Of a stretch of DNA of 64,000 nucleotides, positions 51,396-59,909 are shown piece after piece. The notes beneath the pieces were generated by a model. It had not been told where the DNA came from and did no database searches. It worked only from the letters and a program-made list of their open reading frames with translations. Position 1 is the stretch's first letter, and every line of letters starts with the position of its first letter. The DNA is taken from assembly GCF_014647455.2 (NCBI RefSeq), contig NZ_BMPF01000004.1:62001-126000 (forward strand). Reading direction: 5' to 3'. The DNA is from Halarchaeum grantii. Its GTDB lineage: Archaea; Halobacteriota; Halobacteria; Halobacteriales; Halobacteriaceae. Both the position numbers and the translations under genes were made by a program.

Positions 51396-51529
51396 ACAAG
51401 GATTGGTTCCCAAATATGTATATTCTTTCTGTCTATTGATGAACTCGGTGTGCGACACAGTAAGCGCCTAACGGGCCGGAAGACGAGTCCTATAATCGCT
51501 CGCGGTCGGTTCATGCTGAGTGTCGGTGC

Positions 51530-51778
51530 TCAGTCGTCCTCGGCGGCGAGTTCGGGGGAGGGAAGCCCGGCGCTCGTGATGGCGTACGTTAGCCACTCCT
51601 TGACGAGGGAGTGGATCGCGACGAAGAAAACAGTACAGACGACGATGAGGAACGCGACGGCGCCAATGAGCGCTAGCACGCCGCCAGTACTGAACAGGTC
51701 GAGCGCGAACACCGCAGCGAAACCAGTCGCGGTGACAATCGTCGCAATGTAGCCACCGATGGAGGGTTTCGAGGCCAT
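51530..51778 (-). CDS. Small two-TM membrane protein (82 aa)
   Basis: Start MASKPSIGGYIATIVTATGF; two hydrophobic spans (about 8-30 and 34-58) are followed by a charged C-terminus ending PELAAEDD. A longer frame upstream to 52045 overlaps the opposing HTH gene and is not needed. No family recognised. It is divergent from the HTH-PIN pair. Confidence 0.65.
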   Translation of the reverse strand: MASKPSIGGYIATIVTATGFAAVFALDLFSTGGVLALIGAVAFLIVVCTVFFVAIHSLVKEWLTYAITSAGLPSPELAAEDD

Positions 51779-51899
51779 CTGGGCGCTGTTGACCGACGCA
51801 TACCTAAGAATTCCGTCAACAGATGATATAGACAGATTCCATGGTAGTGAGCGTATACTAACCAATAGTCTGAAGTTCATAGACCTCGGACTACAGGGT

Positions 51900-52598
51900 A
51901 TGCCCGACGAGCCGACAGACGATCTGCTCCGGCCGGACGGTGGCGTGAATGCACTCCCCGGAGACGCCCTCACCACAGAGTCACTCGCTCCCGAGCGGCT
52001 CGCCCAGAATGCACCGGGGCTTGAGACTGTCGTCGAACTCCTCAATCACCCAGCGCTCACGCGCGTCTACGTCTACATTTGTTACTGGGGCCCGACGACA
52101 CCACCCGACGTCCAAGACGACCTCGACCTCTCGAAATCGACGGCCTACGAATACATCGACCAGCTCGTCGACCTCGGTCTCATCACGCGGGACGATTCAA
52201 CACGGCCACAGCGACTGACGGCCGAACCGATTGCTGTCGTCGACGAACACGCACCGATCGTCATCACGCCGACCGTCCTCCACGCGTTCGCCCTCCAAGA
52301 GATCGATACGGACGTCGCGTACTTCCTCGACCGCTACGGCATCGGGAAACTCGTCGCCGCACTCCGTGGTGCCGGCCTCCACTTCGCGGGCCAGACCACT
52401 CAGCGGATGGTCGCCGACGACATCGACGTTCGCGAGACGGAAGCGATGATGATCATCTACGCACTCGTCCCTGCCCTTGCCGTCGGCCGAGACCACGACC
52501 CCTATTTCGAGTATCTCTTCCCCGACGTCCACGACGCGATGGAGCTTCCCAATCTTGACGAGCGGGAGACGACACCGTCCCCACCGGACGACGGATGA
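51900..52598 (+). CDS. Winged-helix regulator paired with a PIN protein (232 aa)
   Basis: ATG at 51900 (MPDEPTDDLLRPDGGVNALP). A winged-helix domain spans about residues 45-105: TRVYVYICYWGPTTPPDVQD, LSKSTAYEYIDQLVDLGLITRDD (recognition helix). A second helical domain follows with VAYFLDRYGIGKLVAALRGA. This matches a haloarchaeal family (DUF7437-like, from memory) that precedes PIN-domain genes. Its stop overlaps the PIN start by 4 nt. A CTAACCAAT half-site lies about 45 nt upstream. It may repress its own operon. Confidence 0.75.
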   Translation: MPDEPTDDLLRPDGGVNALPGDALTTESLAPERLAQNAPGLETVVELLNHPALTRVYVYICYWGPTTPPDVQDDLDLSKSTAYEYIDQLVDLGLITRDDSTRPQRLTAEPIAVVDEHAPIVITPTVLHAFALQEIDTDVAYFLDRYGIGKLVAALRGAGLHFAGQTTQRMVADDIDVRETEAMMIIYALVPALAVGRDHDPYFEYLFPDVHDAMELPNLDERETTPSPPDDG

Positions 52599-53125
52599 GT
52601 GCAGACTCGCCACTCGCACCCGACCAAGACGTCCTCGTCGACGCGAATATCTTCTTCGCAATTGGGCATCCCTCAAACCCACAGTATCAGCGGTTTCGAC
52701 GCGCAGTCCGGCGTGCGAGCGTCGTCCTCCAACTCCCGCAGCGTGTTGTCGGTGAACTCGGTGGGCCGAATCGAGACCGCGTCCGTCGCGCACTCGATGA
52801 AGGCTGGGCAGAGATCATCGATGCGCCAGACCCGACAGCAGGAGATGCCGTCGCTGCGAGCGACATCGCACGGCGAACAATCGCCGACGTCACCGGCCAA
52901 CCCGAACACGAGGTCGAGAAAACCGACGCAATCATCGCCGGGCTCGCCATCCAGTACGTCCGCGAGCAGGCATCCACCGACGTCGTTGTTCTCACCGACG
53001 ATGGACCAGCACGCAACGGCGTCGAAAACGCAGTCCGCGCACAAGGCTATACCGATACGATCACCGTCTACGGCCGCTCGGACATCATCGGCGACGACTC
53101 CGGCGACACAATGCGCCTCATCTAA
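52595..53125 (+). CDS. PIN-domain ribonuclease-like protein (176 aa)
   Basis: PIN-fold acidic residues: first Asp in VLVDANIFFAIG, Glu in QRVVGELGG, Asp in EKTDAIIAGLAIQY, and a final DD in VVLTDDGPARNGV. PIN proteins are RNases, often the toxins of VapBC systems. This one is longer than VapC (about 130 aa) and has a winged-helix partner rather than a VapB-type antitoxin. It is co-translated with the upstream gene. Confidence 0.82.
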   Translation: MSADSPLAPDQDVLVDANIFFAIGHPSNPQYQRFRRAVRRASVVLQLPQRVVGELGGPNRDRVRRALDEGWAEIIDAPDPTAGDAVAASDIARRTIADVTGQPEHEVEKTDAIIAGLAIQYVREQASTDVVVLTDDGPARNGVENAVRAQGYTDTITVYGRSDIIGDDSGDTMRLI

Positions 53126-53158
53126 TCGTAACAGCCACCAGCATGCTCGGCTGGCCTA

Positions 53159-53680
53159 TCAGTCGACGTGACGCGATTCGAGACGGCGTTTCGCTTCGTG
53201 GAGTTCAGACAGCCGTCGCGTGATCGTTCGCCACTCACTCAATCGGTCGTAGGCCTCGTCACGGTCGTCAGAGTCGACGTCCGCGAGTGCGACAGCGTCG
53301 GGCGAGGCTGCTTCGAAGGACGCTGCGAGGTCGCGCTCTCGCTCACGATACTCCGTGATTGCGTCCGCGATTGCCGCCGGCGTTTCGAACTCCCGCGTCA
53401 GTTCGGTAATCCGGCGGAACTCGACGTACGCCTCATTACGCACGAAGCCCACCGGGTCGTCCGTGGCTTTCTCGAGGATGCCGCGTTCGACGAGCCACTC
53501 GAGATGTGGCCGTGCCTCCGCCGTCGCGCAGTCAGCCCGCTCTGCAATCTCCGTAGCCGACGTCGGCGCCGTCGACGCCATCGCAACCTCGGAGACGCGC
53601 TCCACCACCGTTCGTGCTTCCAGTCTCGTCTCCCACTCTCCGGTGAGGTCGAGATCTGGCGGGGTTTCCTCCGACATCAC
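53159..53680 (-). CDS. Winged-helix protein with coiled-coil tail (173 aa)
   Basis: Winged helix at about residues 30-85: VAMASTAPTSATEIAERADC, TAEARPHLEWLVERGILEKA, then a long helix (ITELTREFETPAAIADAITE; YRERERDLAASFEAASPDAV) and a C-terminal helix. It resembles the haloarchaeal DUF7342/TrmB-like group (from memory). Start ATG at 53680, or the next codon. It converges on the PIN gene. Likely a transcription regulator with unknown targets. Confidence 0.75.
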   Translation of the reverse strand: MMSEETPPDLDLTGEWETRLEARTVVERVSEVAMASTAPTSATEIAERADCATAEARPHLEWLVERGILEKATDDPVGFVRNEAYVEFRRITELTREFETPAAIADAITEYRERERDLAASFEAASPDAVALADVDSDDRDEAYDRLSEWRTITRRLSELHEAKRRLESRHVD

Positions 53681-53972
53681 CCGTCACTACGTCGTTGACC
53701 CCCAGTAGTTTGTGGGTGCTCGACTTGCTGAATGGCAGAGTCGGAAGCAGGGACCGCTCGCTTCTTCACCGACTTTACTGGAAACGGTGGTGTGTCGAAC
53801 GCTCCAATTAGCGGTCTAAAGCGCCTTTCCAGACCGTGATCCACCGGCCTCGGTGTAATACTGCTGGAGGCGGCACTCGGATCGCGACGGCGGGTGCGTC
53901 GTCGTGTTAAGCCCGGCTGGGTGGTTCGATTCGGCTTGACGTCAGCCTCCCTCAATAGGGGAGGAGCGTCAA

Positions 53973-54260
53973 TCAGTCGTCAGCTGTGTAGGCTCCGCTC
54001 CGGTGTTCGATTCGGTGAACTTCAAGGACGAGCGCGTCCCGGTCAAGAACACACGCAAGTCGATACTGCCCGACGCGAAGCTTCTCGAACGGGCCACCAG
54101 TCAGTGGTTCAAGATAGTCGTCCGGATCCCGCCATGGGTCGTCGACAATCTCGTCGAGCTTTGAAACAATCCGATCCTGAACGTGGTGTTCCAGATTGTC
54201 GAACTGCGTGGCAGCGCGTGGTGTGAACTTCCACGTCCACTCGTCATCCTTACTCCCCAT
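53973..54260 (-). CDS. RelE/ParE-superfamily toxin (95 aa)
   Basis: The fold pattern is clear: WTWKFTPRAATQFDNLEHHV (strand-helix), DPWRDPDDYLEPLTGGPFEKLRVGQYRLACVLDRDALVLEVHRIEHR (strands with K/R residues used for mRNA or ribosome contact in RelE). The Y/R-rich C-terminal HRIEHRSGAY fits. It overlaps the antitoxin gene upstream by 11 nt, as usual in such operons. Probable mRNA interferase; could be a gyrase-targeting ParE type. Confidence 0.88.
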   Translation of the reverse strand: MGSKDDEWTWKFTPRAATQFDNLEHHVQDRIVSKLDEIVDDPWRDPDDYLEPLTGGPFEKLRVGQYRLACVLDRDALVLEVHRIEHRSGAYTADD

Positions 54261-54546
54261 CCGTACCGTCGTCCATCATCGCCAGCACGTCCTCACGAGA
54301 CACAAGCTCCTCGTCCCCAGTCCGAAGTTCGTGTTCGCTTGCGGCAATCTGCTTCCAGCCCTCACGCGAGAACTCCGGATGCTTGACCGCGTCTCGTGCT
54401 GCATAGCGGAGGAATTCACTTCGTGAATTGAAGCCTTGTTCTTCCCACGTCGTGTCGATATCATCAAGGAACGCTTGCGTGAGTCGGAGATTAATTTGGA
54501 CAGTCTCCGGCCCGTCATTCCCCGTTGAGCTTTCGGCATCAGACAT
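54250..54546 (-). CDS. Ribbon-helix-helix antitoxin (98 aa)
   Basis: An RHH DNA-binding domain is seen at about residues 14-58: ETVQINLRLTQAFLDDIDTT (beta strand and helix 1) and GFNSRSEFLRYAARDAVKHP (helix 2). The C-terminal tail, acidic (LVSREDVLAMMDDGTDGE), would bind the toxin. It is the first gene of the RHH-RelE operon. A TATA-like TACTAGTATATC lies close upstream (54549-54562 region, minus strand), allowing autoregulation. Confidence 0.85.
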   Translation of the reverse strand: MSDAESSTGNDGPETVQINLRLTQAFLDDIDTTWEEQGFNSRSEFLRYAARDAVKHPEFSREGWKQIAASEHELRTGDEELVSREDVLAMMDDGTDGE

Positions 54547-55151
54547 GATATACTAGTGCTTTACGTCCGTATATCAGATAAACATTCCCCACGAGAGTCT
54601 AGCCCGTCAGACGCTGGCGGACTCGTTTCTGAGTGTGCTGTCCGGTTCGTACCAGACTCACAACGGCAATACGCCGATTAGGGGCACACTCGGTTGACCG
54701 GTGTGACGCGACGGTTCGCCGCGCTCGGCGCGTGCCGCCGGTCGCCTGCTCACGGTTCACGGTGTTCACCGTTCGCGTCGCTCGCGACCGACCAGTCCGG
54801 GCATGCGGGCGCTCTCCGCACCGCCCGCGCCCGGTCCGGGCTAAAATGGATATGGTCTCGACGCCAGCGCTTCACCCGTTCGGGTCCAGAGGACCGCGGC
54901 GTTGCCGCCCGCGACGGACGGGGTTGCGTCGCGGCGAACGGGGAATGCGCTGGCCGCTCGCTCCCGGCGGGTCGCCGCGCGCGGCTGGATAGTGGCCGCT
55001 GTGTCGAGCGCTCTCGCTCGCCCCCACGGGGGGCGAGGCGAAGGCGCGAGCGAGAGCGCAGAGACGTCACTGTCGGTCGTTGTGCCGAGGCCCCCGCGAT
55101 GTTGGAGCATCGCGGGCGTCAGCGCGTAAGCGCCTTCAGAGGATTACTGCA
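54547..55151. other. GC-rich non-coding region before the RPA-like gene (605 bp)
   Basis: Long open frames exist here but have no protein-like composition. The region is very GC-rich with many CG-rich inverted runs. The clearest structure is a perfect 14-bp stem at 55008-55059. Confidence 0.45.
55008..55059. repeat. Perfect 14-bp inverted repeat upstream of the RPA-like gene
   Basis: GCGCTCTCGCTCGC (55008-55021) and GCGAGCGAGAGCGC (55046-55059) with a 24-nt loop. It lies about 93 nt before the RPA-like start. Confidence 0.7.
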
Positions 55152-56042
55152 ATGTCGAGTCAGAACGCGAGTCAGAAGGTTGTTTCGGTGGATGAACAGT
55201 TTGGCGGCGGCGAGCGCGAGACGGTCGACGAAGACGGCCTCACGGTCGTAGCGGAGACGCCGGCGTTCCAGGCCACGGTCCAAGAGGAGACGCAGGCGAA
55301 GGTCGACGCGAACCACCCGGACGGAATCGCGGACGCGAGTCAGGAGCGGATTCCCGGTGTGACGCTTGCACAGGAGGAACGCATCAAGGCGCGTGAGGCA
55401 GAACTTGAGCGGATCAGCTCTCAGGCGGAGCTGGGCGAGCAGGAGGGACGTGCCGAGCGGGCGCGCGACGTCGCGGCCGAGCGGAGCGCCGCGTGGAGCA
55501 GGGAGTTCGAGCGGCGCGCCGCCAGCGTGGACCAGTCGCTGAGTCCCGATCACGACCCACGTGAGCAGCTCTCGCAGGACGAACTCGGGGCGGTGAACGA
55601 GCAAGCCTCCAGGTTGGCGGGCGAGCTCGATGGGTGGTCGCGAGCGGCGGTCAGCCGGCGGCTCGCACAGGCGGTGCGCGACGGCGCGGACATCCCCAGT
55701 GCCGTCCTCGACGTGAAAGACGAACTTGAGGCCGCACCTGGACAGATCATCCCCATCGATCGGGTTGGCGATGTCGATCGGCAGGAGGTGAGTGTTCGCG
55801 GACGCGTGAAGACGCTCTGGACGCCCTCGAGTGCAAAGATTGCCCAAGTCGGCCTCCTTGAAGATGACTCTGGGACGGTCAAGTTCACGGTCTGGGAGAA
55901 GAGCGCGCAACCAGCGGTAGCCGAAGGCGAGACCGTGTGCATTCGGGGAGCTGCCCGAAGCTGGTACCAAGGCCGGGTGTCCGTCACGTGCACCGGCTGG
56001 ACCACCATCAACTTCCCTGGGCGCGGCCGCTACTGGGAGTAG
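55152..56042 (+). CDS. RPA-like single-stranded DNA-binding protein (296 aa)
   Basis: ATG at 55152 (MSSQNASQKVVSVDEQFGGG). A long charged helical region (EERIKAREAELERISSQAEL and following) leads to a C-terminal OB fold: GQIIPIDRVGDVDRQEVSVRG, TLWTPSSAKIAQVGLLEDDS, TVKFTVWEKSAQPAVAEGE, CIRGAARSWYQGRVSVTCTG. These strands match the nucleic-acid-binding domains of haloarchaeal RPA. Such plasmid copies lack the multiple OB folds of chromosomal RPA. It stands just upstream of a detached PriL Fe-S domain, which suggests a replication-related segment. Confidence 0.82.
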   Translation: MSSQNASQKVVSVDEQFGGGERETVDEDGLTVVAETPAFQATVQEETQAKVDANHPDGIADASQERIPGVTLAQEERIKAREAELERISSQAELGEQEGRAERARDVAAERSAAWSREFERRAASVDQSLSPDHDPREQLSQDELGAVNEQASRLAGELDGWSRAAVSRRLAQAVRDGADIPSAVLDVKDELEAAPGQIIPIDRVGDVDRQEVSVRGRVKTLWTPSSAKIAQVGLLEDDSGTVKFTVWEKSAQPAVAEGETVCIRGAARSWYQGRVSVTCTGWTTINFPGRGRYWE

Positions 56043-56186
56043 CACGACCAGCGTAGCCTCTTTCTTTTTGTCTGCCGGACCAGACCAAGCCCCGCCGTCC
56101 CACCCTCCGCTCCGTGCTCGCTCCCACACGGGTCGCTGCGCGCGCAGCCACAACCCGAATCGGGGGAGTCAGAACCGGCGCCGAGC

Positions 56187-56606
56187 AGATTCGAGGTCCG
56201 GGAGATCGAGGACCTCTTCGAACTCTCCTGTATGGCGAATATGGAGAAGCGACTGCACGAAAAGAAGCCCGTCCGGAAGGACCTCTATAACTTCGCACGG
56301 ATGGTGATGTGGCTGCCGCAGTACCAAGACAGCAGCCTCGACGAGATTGTCGCGGACCTCAAGGATGTCTTCTCCCGGTGGCCGTGGTACGACGAGCAGG
56401 AGACCGAATACCAGGTTCGCTACGAGTTCTCGAACACCATCAACGGCGACACGCCGTTGCCGATGAACTGCGATAACGACGATCTGCAGCGCTACTGCAT
56501 CGGTCAGGACCAGTGTCCCTACTCGATCTGGGGCAGTCTCCCGTTCCCAGACGAGATGTACGAGCAAGTTGAGGAGGAATCAGCTGGGCCCACTGAGCAA
56601 TTCTGA
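56187..56606 (+). pseudogene. Detached PriL Fe-S domain (duplicate of the end of the 45417-46934 gene)
   Basis: The frame from about 56187 reads RFEVREIEDLFELSCMANME and continues to a normal stop at 56606. It matches the C-terminal 130 residues of the PriL-like protein almost throughout and keeps all four cluster cysteines (SCMAN, MNCD, RYCIGQDQC). The N-terminal 370 residues are missing and there is no obvious start until ATG 56232, which falls after the first Cys. It is probably a remnant of a second primase gene. A functional stand-alone domain is less likely, but the perfect preservation of the cysteines leaves it open. Confidence 0.75.
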
Positions 56607-56676
56607 ACTACAGATGTGTTATCGTTCTTGACCTACATTACTGGCTGAAAGGCCGGCATTTATTCCTGAGGCAGAC

Positions 56677-57318
56677 TCAAGCTATCTGAACCTGCGTGGA
56701 GTCCTGGAGACGTTTCTTCACCCCGGCACGGTGAAGAGCACCGATGACAAGTAGTGCATCCTCAACAGAGTTCTCCTCGCTGTACTCCTCAACGTCGTAG
56801 GCCATCCTCATGTCTCTGGCAGCCATCGTTCCAGTGGCGAAAGCACCGAATATCAGAACAGCAGCCGCGACAAAGACAGAGGGGACAAGTACAGGGATTG
56901 GCACCCACTGAAACGTCTCAACGACCTTCGGCAAAGCGAATATCGCCAACATCACGATGCCATAGTGAACCAGCATCCACAGCAGCCGGTACTCATCGAT
57001 CACATCAAAAAGATCCAAGTCCACCTCCACGATCTCCGCGTCGTATTCCTCCGCCAAGTCGTATACGAGATGAGAATCATGGAAGCCTGCGATCTTGAAC
57101 AATTTCTGGCCCAGCAGCATCAGGTACAGAGCTGCGACCAAGAGAGGGACCATGATCAGGTTCGCCAGGTGCTCTAATTTCCTAGGCCTCTTTGCCAAGG
57201 GTGCCTCGACAAAGATGACATCAAGCCGGTCGAAATCATTAGCATCCGAGTCTTTTCTTCGGGAAGGGAGAGTGATATGATTCCCGCCGGAGATATGGAG
57301 CTCTGTTCCAGCCATCAC
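56677..57318 (-). CDS. Unrecognised membrane protein (213 aa)
   Basis: Start MMAGTELHISGGNHITLPSR or the next Met. Three hydrophobic spans are visible (about residues 53-70, 115-132 and 142-162). A soluble segment between the first two holds HDSHLVYDLAEEYDAEIVEVDLDLFDVIDEY. The LDVIFVEAPLAKRP and EEYDAEIVEVDLDL phrases faintly recall TraB/PrgY-type proteins, but I cannot assign it. Base composition is lower in GC than the surrounding plasmid genes. It is divergent from the three-gene operon that starts at 57371 and shares its promoter region. Confidence 0.6.
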   Translation of the reverse strand: MMAGTELHISGGNHITLPSRRKDSDANDFDRLDVIFVEAPLAKRPRKLEHLANLIMVPLLVAALYLMLLGQKLFKIAGFHDSHLVYDLAEEYDAEIVEVDLDLFDVIDEYRLLWMLVHYGIVMLAIFALPKVVETFQWVPIPVLVPSVFVAAAVLIFGAFATGTMAARDMRMAYDVEEYSEENSVEDALLVIGALHRAGVKKRLQDSTQVQIA

Positions 57319-57370
57319 TGAGTATGTGTACGGGAAATGGTTTATAAGGCCATCCTCAGTCTATTCGAGT

Positions 57371-57853
57371 ATGCCAATCGACGTAGATTCTGAAGAGTGG
57401 AAGAAGGGCCGCCGACTGGATCCGCTTGAAGTCCACATCACTGACTTTCTACGTCACAATGACGAGCAGGCCTTCACGTTAGAAGAAATAACAGACCACA
57501 TTATCGAGGACGAGGCGGATGCCCTGTTCCTGTTAGACGGCGTCGACGAAGAGCAGGCACTCGAAGAAGTGGACGAGGAGACGTACGGATTGATCAAGTC
57601 CCGTATCGCGATGAAGCTGGAAGATCTCGGTTGGAGAAATTTCATCGAATGGAAGGTCATAGGGTACGAGGACGACGATATCGGCACAGTCTACTTTACG
57701 AACTCGGACAAGGAACCGGTTTCCCCCCTCGCCAAGATTCAGGACGTCTATCCACGCAAATTCAGTGGCATAGAAGAAGACATTGAGGATCTCGCTGACG
57801 ATGTAGAGGAACTGCAGTACGCGGTCAACAATCTCCGCAGAGAGAACTATTAG
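57371..57853 (+). CDS. Unrecognised acidic helical protein (160 aa)
   Basis: ATG at 57371 (MPIDVDSEEWKKGRRLDPLE) is chosen because TTTATAAGG (57341-57349) lies about 25 nt upstream as TATA box. The first half looks like a winged helix (VHITDFLRHNDEQAFTLEEI; YGLIKSRIAMKLEDLGWRNF). The second ends in a coiled coil (IEEDIEDLADDVEELQYAVNNLRRE). Possible DNA-binding or scaffold subunit. It is followed 8 nt later by the PLD-like gene, in one operon. Confidence 0.65.
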   Translation: MPIDVDSEEWKKGRRLDPLEVHITDFLRHNDEQAFTLEEITDHIIEDEADALFLLDGVDEEQALEEVDEETYGLIKSRIAMKLEDLGWRNFIEWKVIGYEDDDIGTVYFTNSDKEPVSPLAKIQDVYPRKFSGIEEDIEDLADDVEELQYAVNNLRRENY

Positions 57854-57861
57854 CCCAGAGA

Positions 57862-58887
57862 ATGAATGAATCCGACCGAAAAATCCGTAGAGAGGTCCTG
57901 AAGTACATCTACGACAAGTTCGAGGAATCGGTCCTCGACAGGGCAGGTACAGAAGGCCTCTACGGAAAACTGGACGAGGTTGACCAGAACGAGATTAATT
58001 ACAACGTTGTCCGCTTGAGAGATGAGAGGCAGATCGACTTCGATATCTCAACGGGCGGAATATACGGTTTGGAAATAACTGCGGACGGAATCGAGAAGCT
58101 GGATCAAGACGGCTACGAGACAGTCTTAGAGGACCAGATTCGGTACGATATACTGAAGCTGCTGTACGAGGCTGACCGCGAACATCCGTTCCGGTCGGTC
58201 AAACTCTCCAGCGAGGAGATAGCTGAAGAATTAGATGTCGATGAGGACCGAATCCTTCCCGCAATTGGATACTTGGATATGAAGGAGCTCGTTGATGCAG
58301 CTGTAGGATCTAGGCCTGAGGCCACGTACCGTGGAGTCGAAATCACGGGGAGAGGTCGGAATAAGTACGAACTACACGTTGAAGATGGGACTTCCATTCC
58401 GAACACGCAGCCGCTGACACGGTGGACACAGCATTCGGTAGGGCCAAATGAACCCGAGAAGGCCCAAAACCTGTTCCAGAGCGTAGTCGAGGTCGCCCAA
58501 GAGAAGATTACTATCGTCGATTGGTACTTCAAAGAACCTGCCTACGATCTTTTGGAGGGAGTTCCGGACACGGTCAATATTGAAATTCTTACATCGGAGA
58601 GAGCGTTCGATGATGAAAGCAAGTACCGCGACTTGGTAGCTGACTTTTCGGAAGGCAGATCCGGCGAGGTCGATGTCCGGTATGTCGAGTACTACGACTT
58701 CGAAGCCCGACTGTTCCATGCTAGGTATCTCGTGAGGGATGAGATCGAGGGATGGACGTGGGATCAGTCGTTCAAAGATGCAGGAGAGACTCAGCATACG
58801 GTCAGCGAGGTCAGGCCTGTGAACTTGGAGTCGACGATGGAGACCTTCCAGGCGGCCTGGGAGCAAGGTGAGCAAGTCAATGGTTAG
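57862..58887 (+). CDS. Double winged-helix protein with PLD-like C-terminal domain (341 aa)
   Basis: Two helix-turn-helix-like segments occur at about residues 8-80 (REVLKYIYDKFEESV to GLEITADGIEKLDQDG) and 92-165 (RYDILKLLYEADREHP, SSEEIAEELDVDEDRILPAI). The C-terminal part (about 205-325) resembles a phospholipase-D-like fold: ITIVDWYFKEPAYDLLEGVP, VNIEILTSERAFDDES, LFHARYLVRDEIEGWTWDQSFKDAG. The usual HxK is replaced by HAR, so catalysis is uncertain. Such wHTH-PLD proteins are found among archaeal regulators and defence-associated proteins. It overlaps or abuts the zinc-ribbon gene. Confidence 0.68.
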   Translation: MNESDRKIRREVLKYIYDKFEESVLDRAGTEGLYGKLDEVDQNEINYNVVRLRDERQIDFDISTGGIYGLEITADGIEKLDQDGYETVLEDQIRYDILKLLYEADREHPFRSVKLSSEEIAEELDVDEDRILPAIGYLDMKELVDAAVGSRPEATYRGVEITGRGRNKYELHVEDGTSIPNTQPLTRWTQHSVGPNEPEKAQNLFQSVVEVAQEKITIVDWYFKEPAYDLLEGVPDTVNIEILTSERAFDDESKYRDLVADFSEGRSGEVDVRYVEYYDFEARLFHARYLVRDEIEGWTWDQSFKDAGETQHTVSEVRPVNLESTMETFQAAWEQGEQVNG

Positions 58888-59335
58888 TAAGCCGATTACA
58901 ATCGCCTTGCCGAGAAGTGAGGATGGAATGACGGGGCGTCAATGCCCTCGCTGTGAAGGAAAATTCAGGGTTCATCTACCGACTGTTGAGGACCAATGTT
59001 ACCTGAATCTACGGTGTCCGTACTGCAGGTTCATCGATCGCTTGGACCGTTTCTTGACTGGTGAGCAACGGGCATACTGGGAGGCTATTGGACGTGATGA
59101 AACCCTCCAATTAGCATCTGATGTCACGGAGGAGGTCTTCTCAGAAGCCTTTGATGATCTGGATGGCGGCGGCCTACTCGATTTCGAGGTAGAGACAGGA
59201 AGTGTAGATTTTGGAGGTACTCATATCCCATCCTGGCAGCTGGATGTGATGACCGAGGAGGTTATCTGCGGTGAATGTTCCTTCCGCTTTGCAGTGGAGG
59301 AGGATCGGGATGGCGTTTGTCCAATCTGTCGCTGA
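58880..59335 (+). CDS. Zinc-ribbon protein of the unrecognised cassette (151 aa)
   Basis: ATG at 58880 (MVSKPITIALPRSEDGMTGR), inside the end of the preceding gene; a GTG at 58868 is an alternative. Two treble-clef-like Cys pairs open it (CPRCEG and CPYCRF) and a second ribbon closes it (CGECSF and CPICR). An acidic middle (EEVFSEAFDDLDGGGLLDFE) separates them. Translation is coupled to the PLD-like gene. Function unknown; an adaptor or nucleic-acid-binding subunit is possible. Confidence 0.68.
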   Translation: MVSKPITIALPRSEDGMTGRQCPRCEGKFRVHLPTVEDQCYLNLRCPYCRFIDRLDRFLTGEQRAYWEAIGRDETLQLASDVTEEVFSEAFDDLDGGGLLDFEVETGSVDFGGTHIPSWQLDVMTEEVICGECSFRFAVEEDRDGVCPICR

Positions 59336-59909
59336 GTTACTCGTTTGGCTATTCAGCATGTCATCTGCAATTCACCACAACTAATGAATTGTAACGATTC
59401 CGTTAAATAGTAGAAGCTGATCCTACTGAATCCCCGTCGCGCAATTTTCAGCTGCTAACACGCCCGGGATCGGGGAAACAGGGGTGTTTCTGATTCGAAG
59501 TGCTGCACTGGGAGTACCTCGAGGGGCTCAGAACAGGTGAAGGAGCAACCCAGAGAAATTCAGATACGTTTGATATTATCCCCGTTACCCCGCCGTCGAG
59601 CAATTTTAGCAGTCGAAGAGCAATTCTCGAACTCGTCAAGGTATTTTCTACCGCCTCAAATCGGCCCGACGGGATTCTTCTGCGATTTGAGCACGTGATT
59701 TCGCCTTGCATATCGCGGTTTTCGTCCAAACAAAGAGGCGATATGCAGTGTGCGAAGGCCGCCGGCTCTCTCAGGCCGAGGGGCCATCACAGGAGGAGCG
59801 GAACTACGGACGTGTCAGATGTAGCGTATAGGTTGACCGGGTACGTTTCGGTGGTGTCTGTCGCCCCCGCGAGAGGGTGGTGGGGCGCATCACGTGCCCC
59901 CGATAGACG
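59336..59909. other. Intergenic region (574 bp)
   Basis: No supported gene. The left part is AT-rich; CCGTCGCGCAATTTTC (59436-59451) and GCCGTCGAGCAATTTTAGC (about 59592-59610) echo the repeat core at 47161-47238. The right end holds the GC-rich motif before the gene at 59910. Confidence 0.4.
59859..59886 (+). promoter_or_regulatory. GTCGCCCC...GGGG motif, copy 2
   Basis: GTCGCCCCCGCGAGAGGGTG followed by GTGGGGC, ending about 24 nt before the ATG at 59910, the same distance as copy 1. Confidence 0.55.

Noticed and set aside
54694-55251. 185-aa plus-strand frame upstream of the RPA-like gene
   Set aside because: Arg/Ser-rich translation and strong hairpins suggest non-coding GC-rich DNA; the RPA-like gene overlaps its end in another frame.
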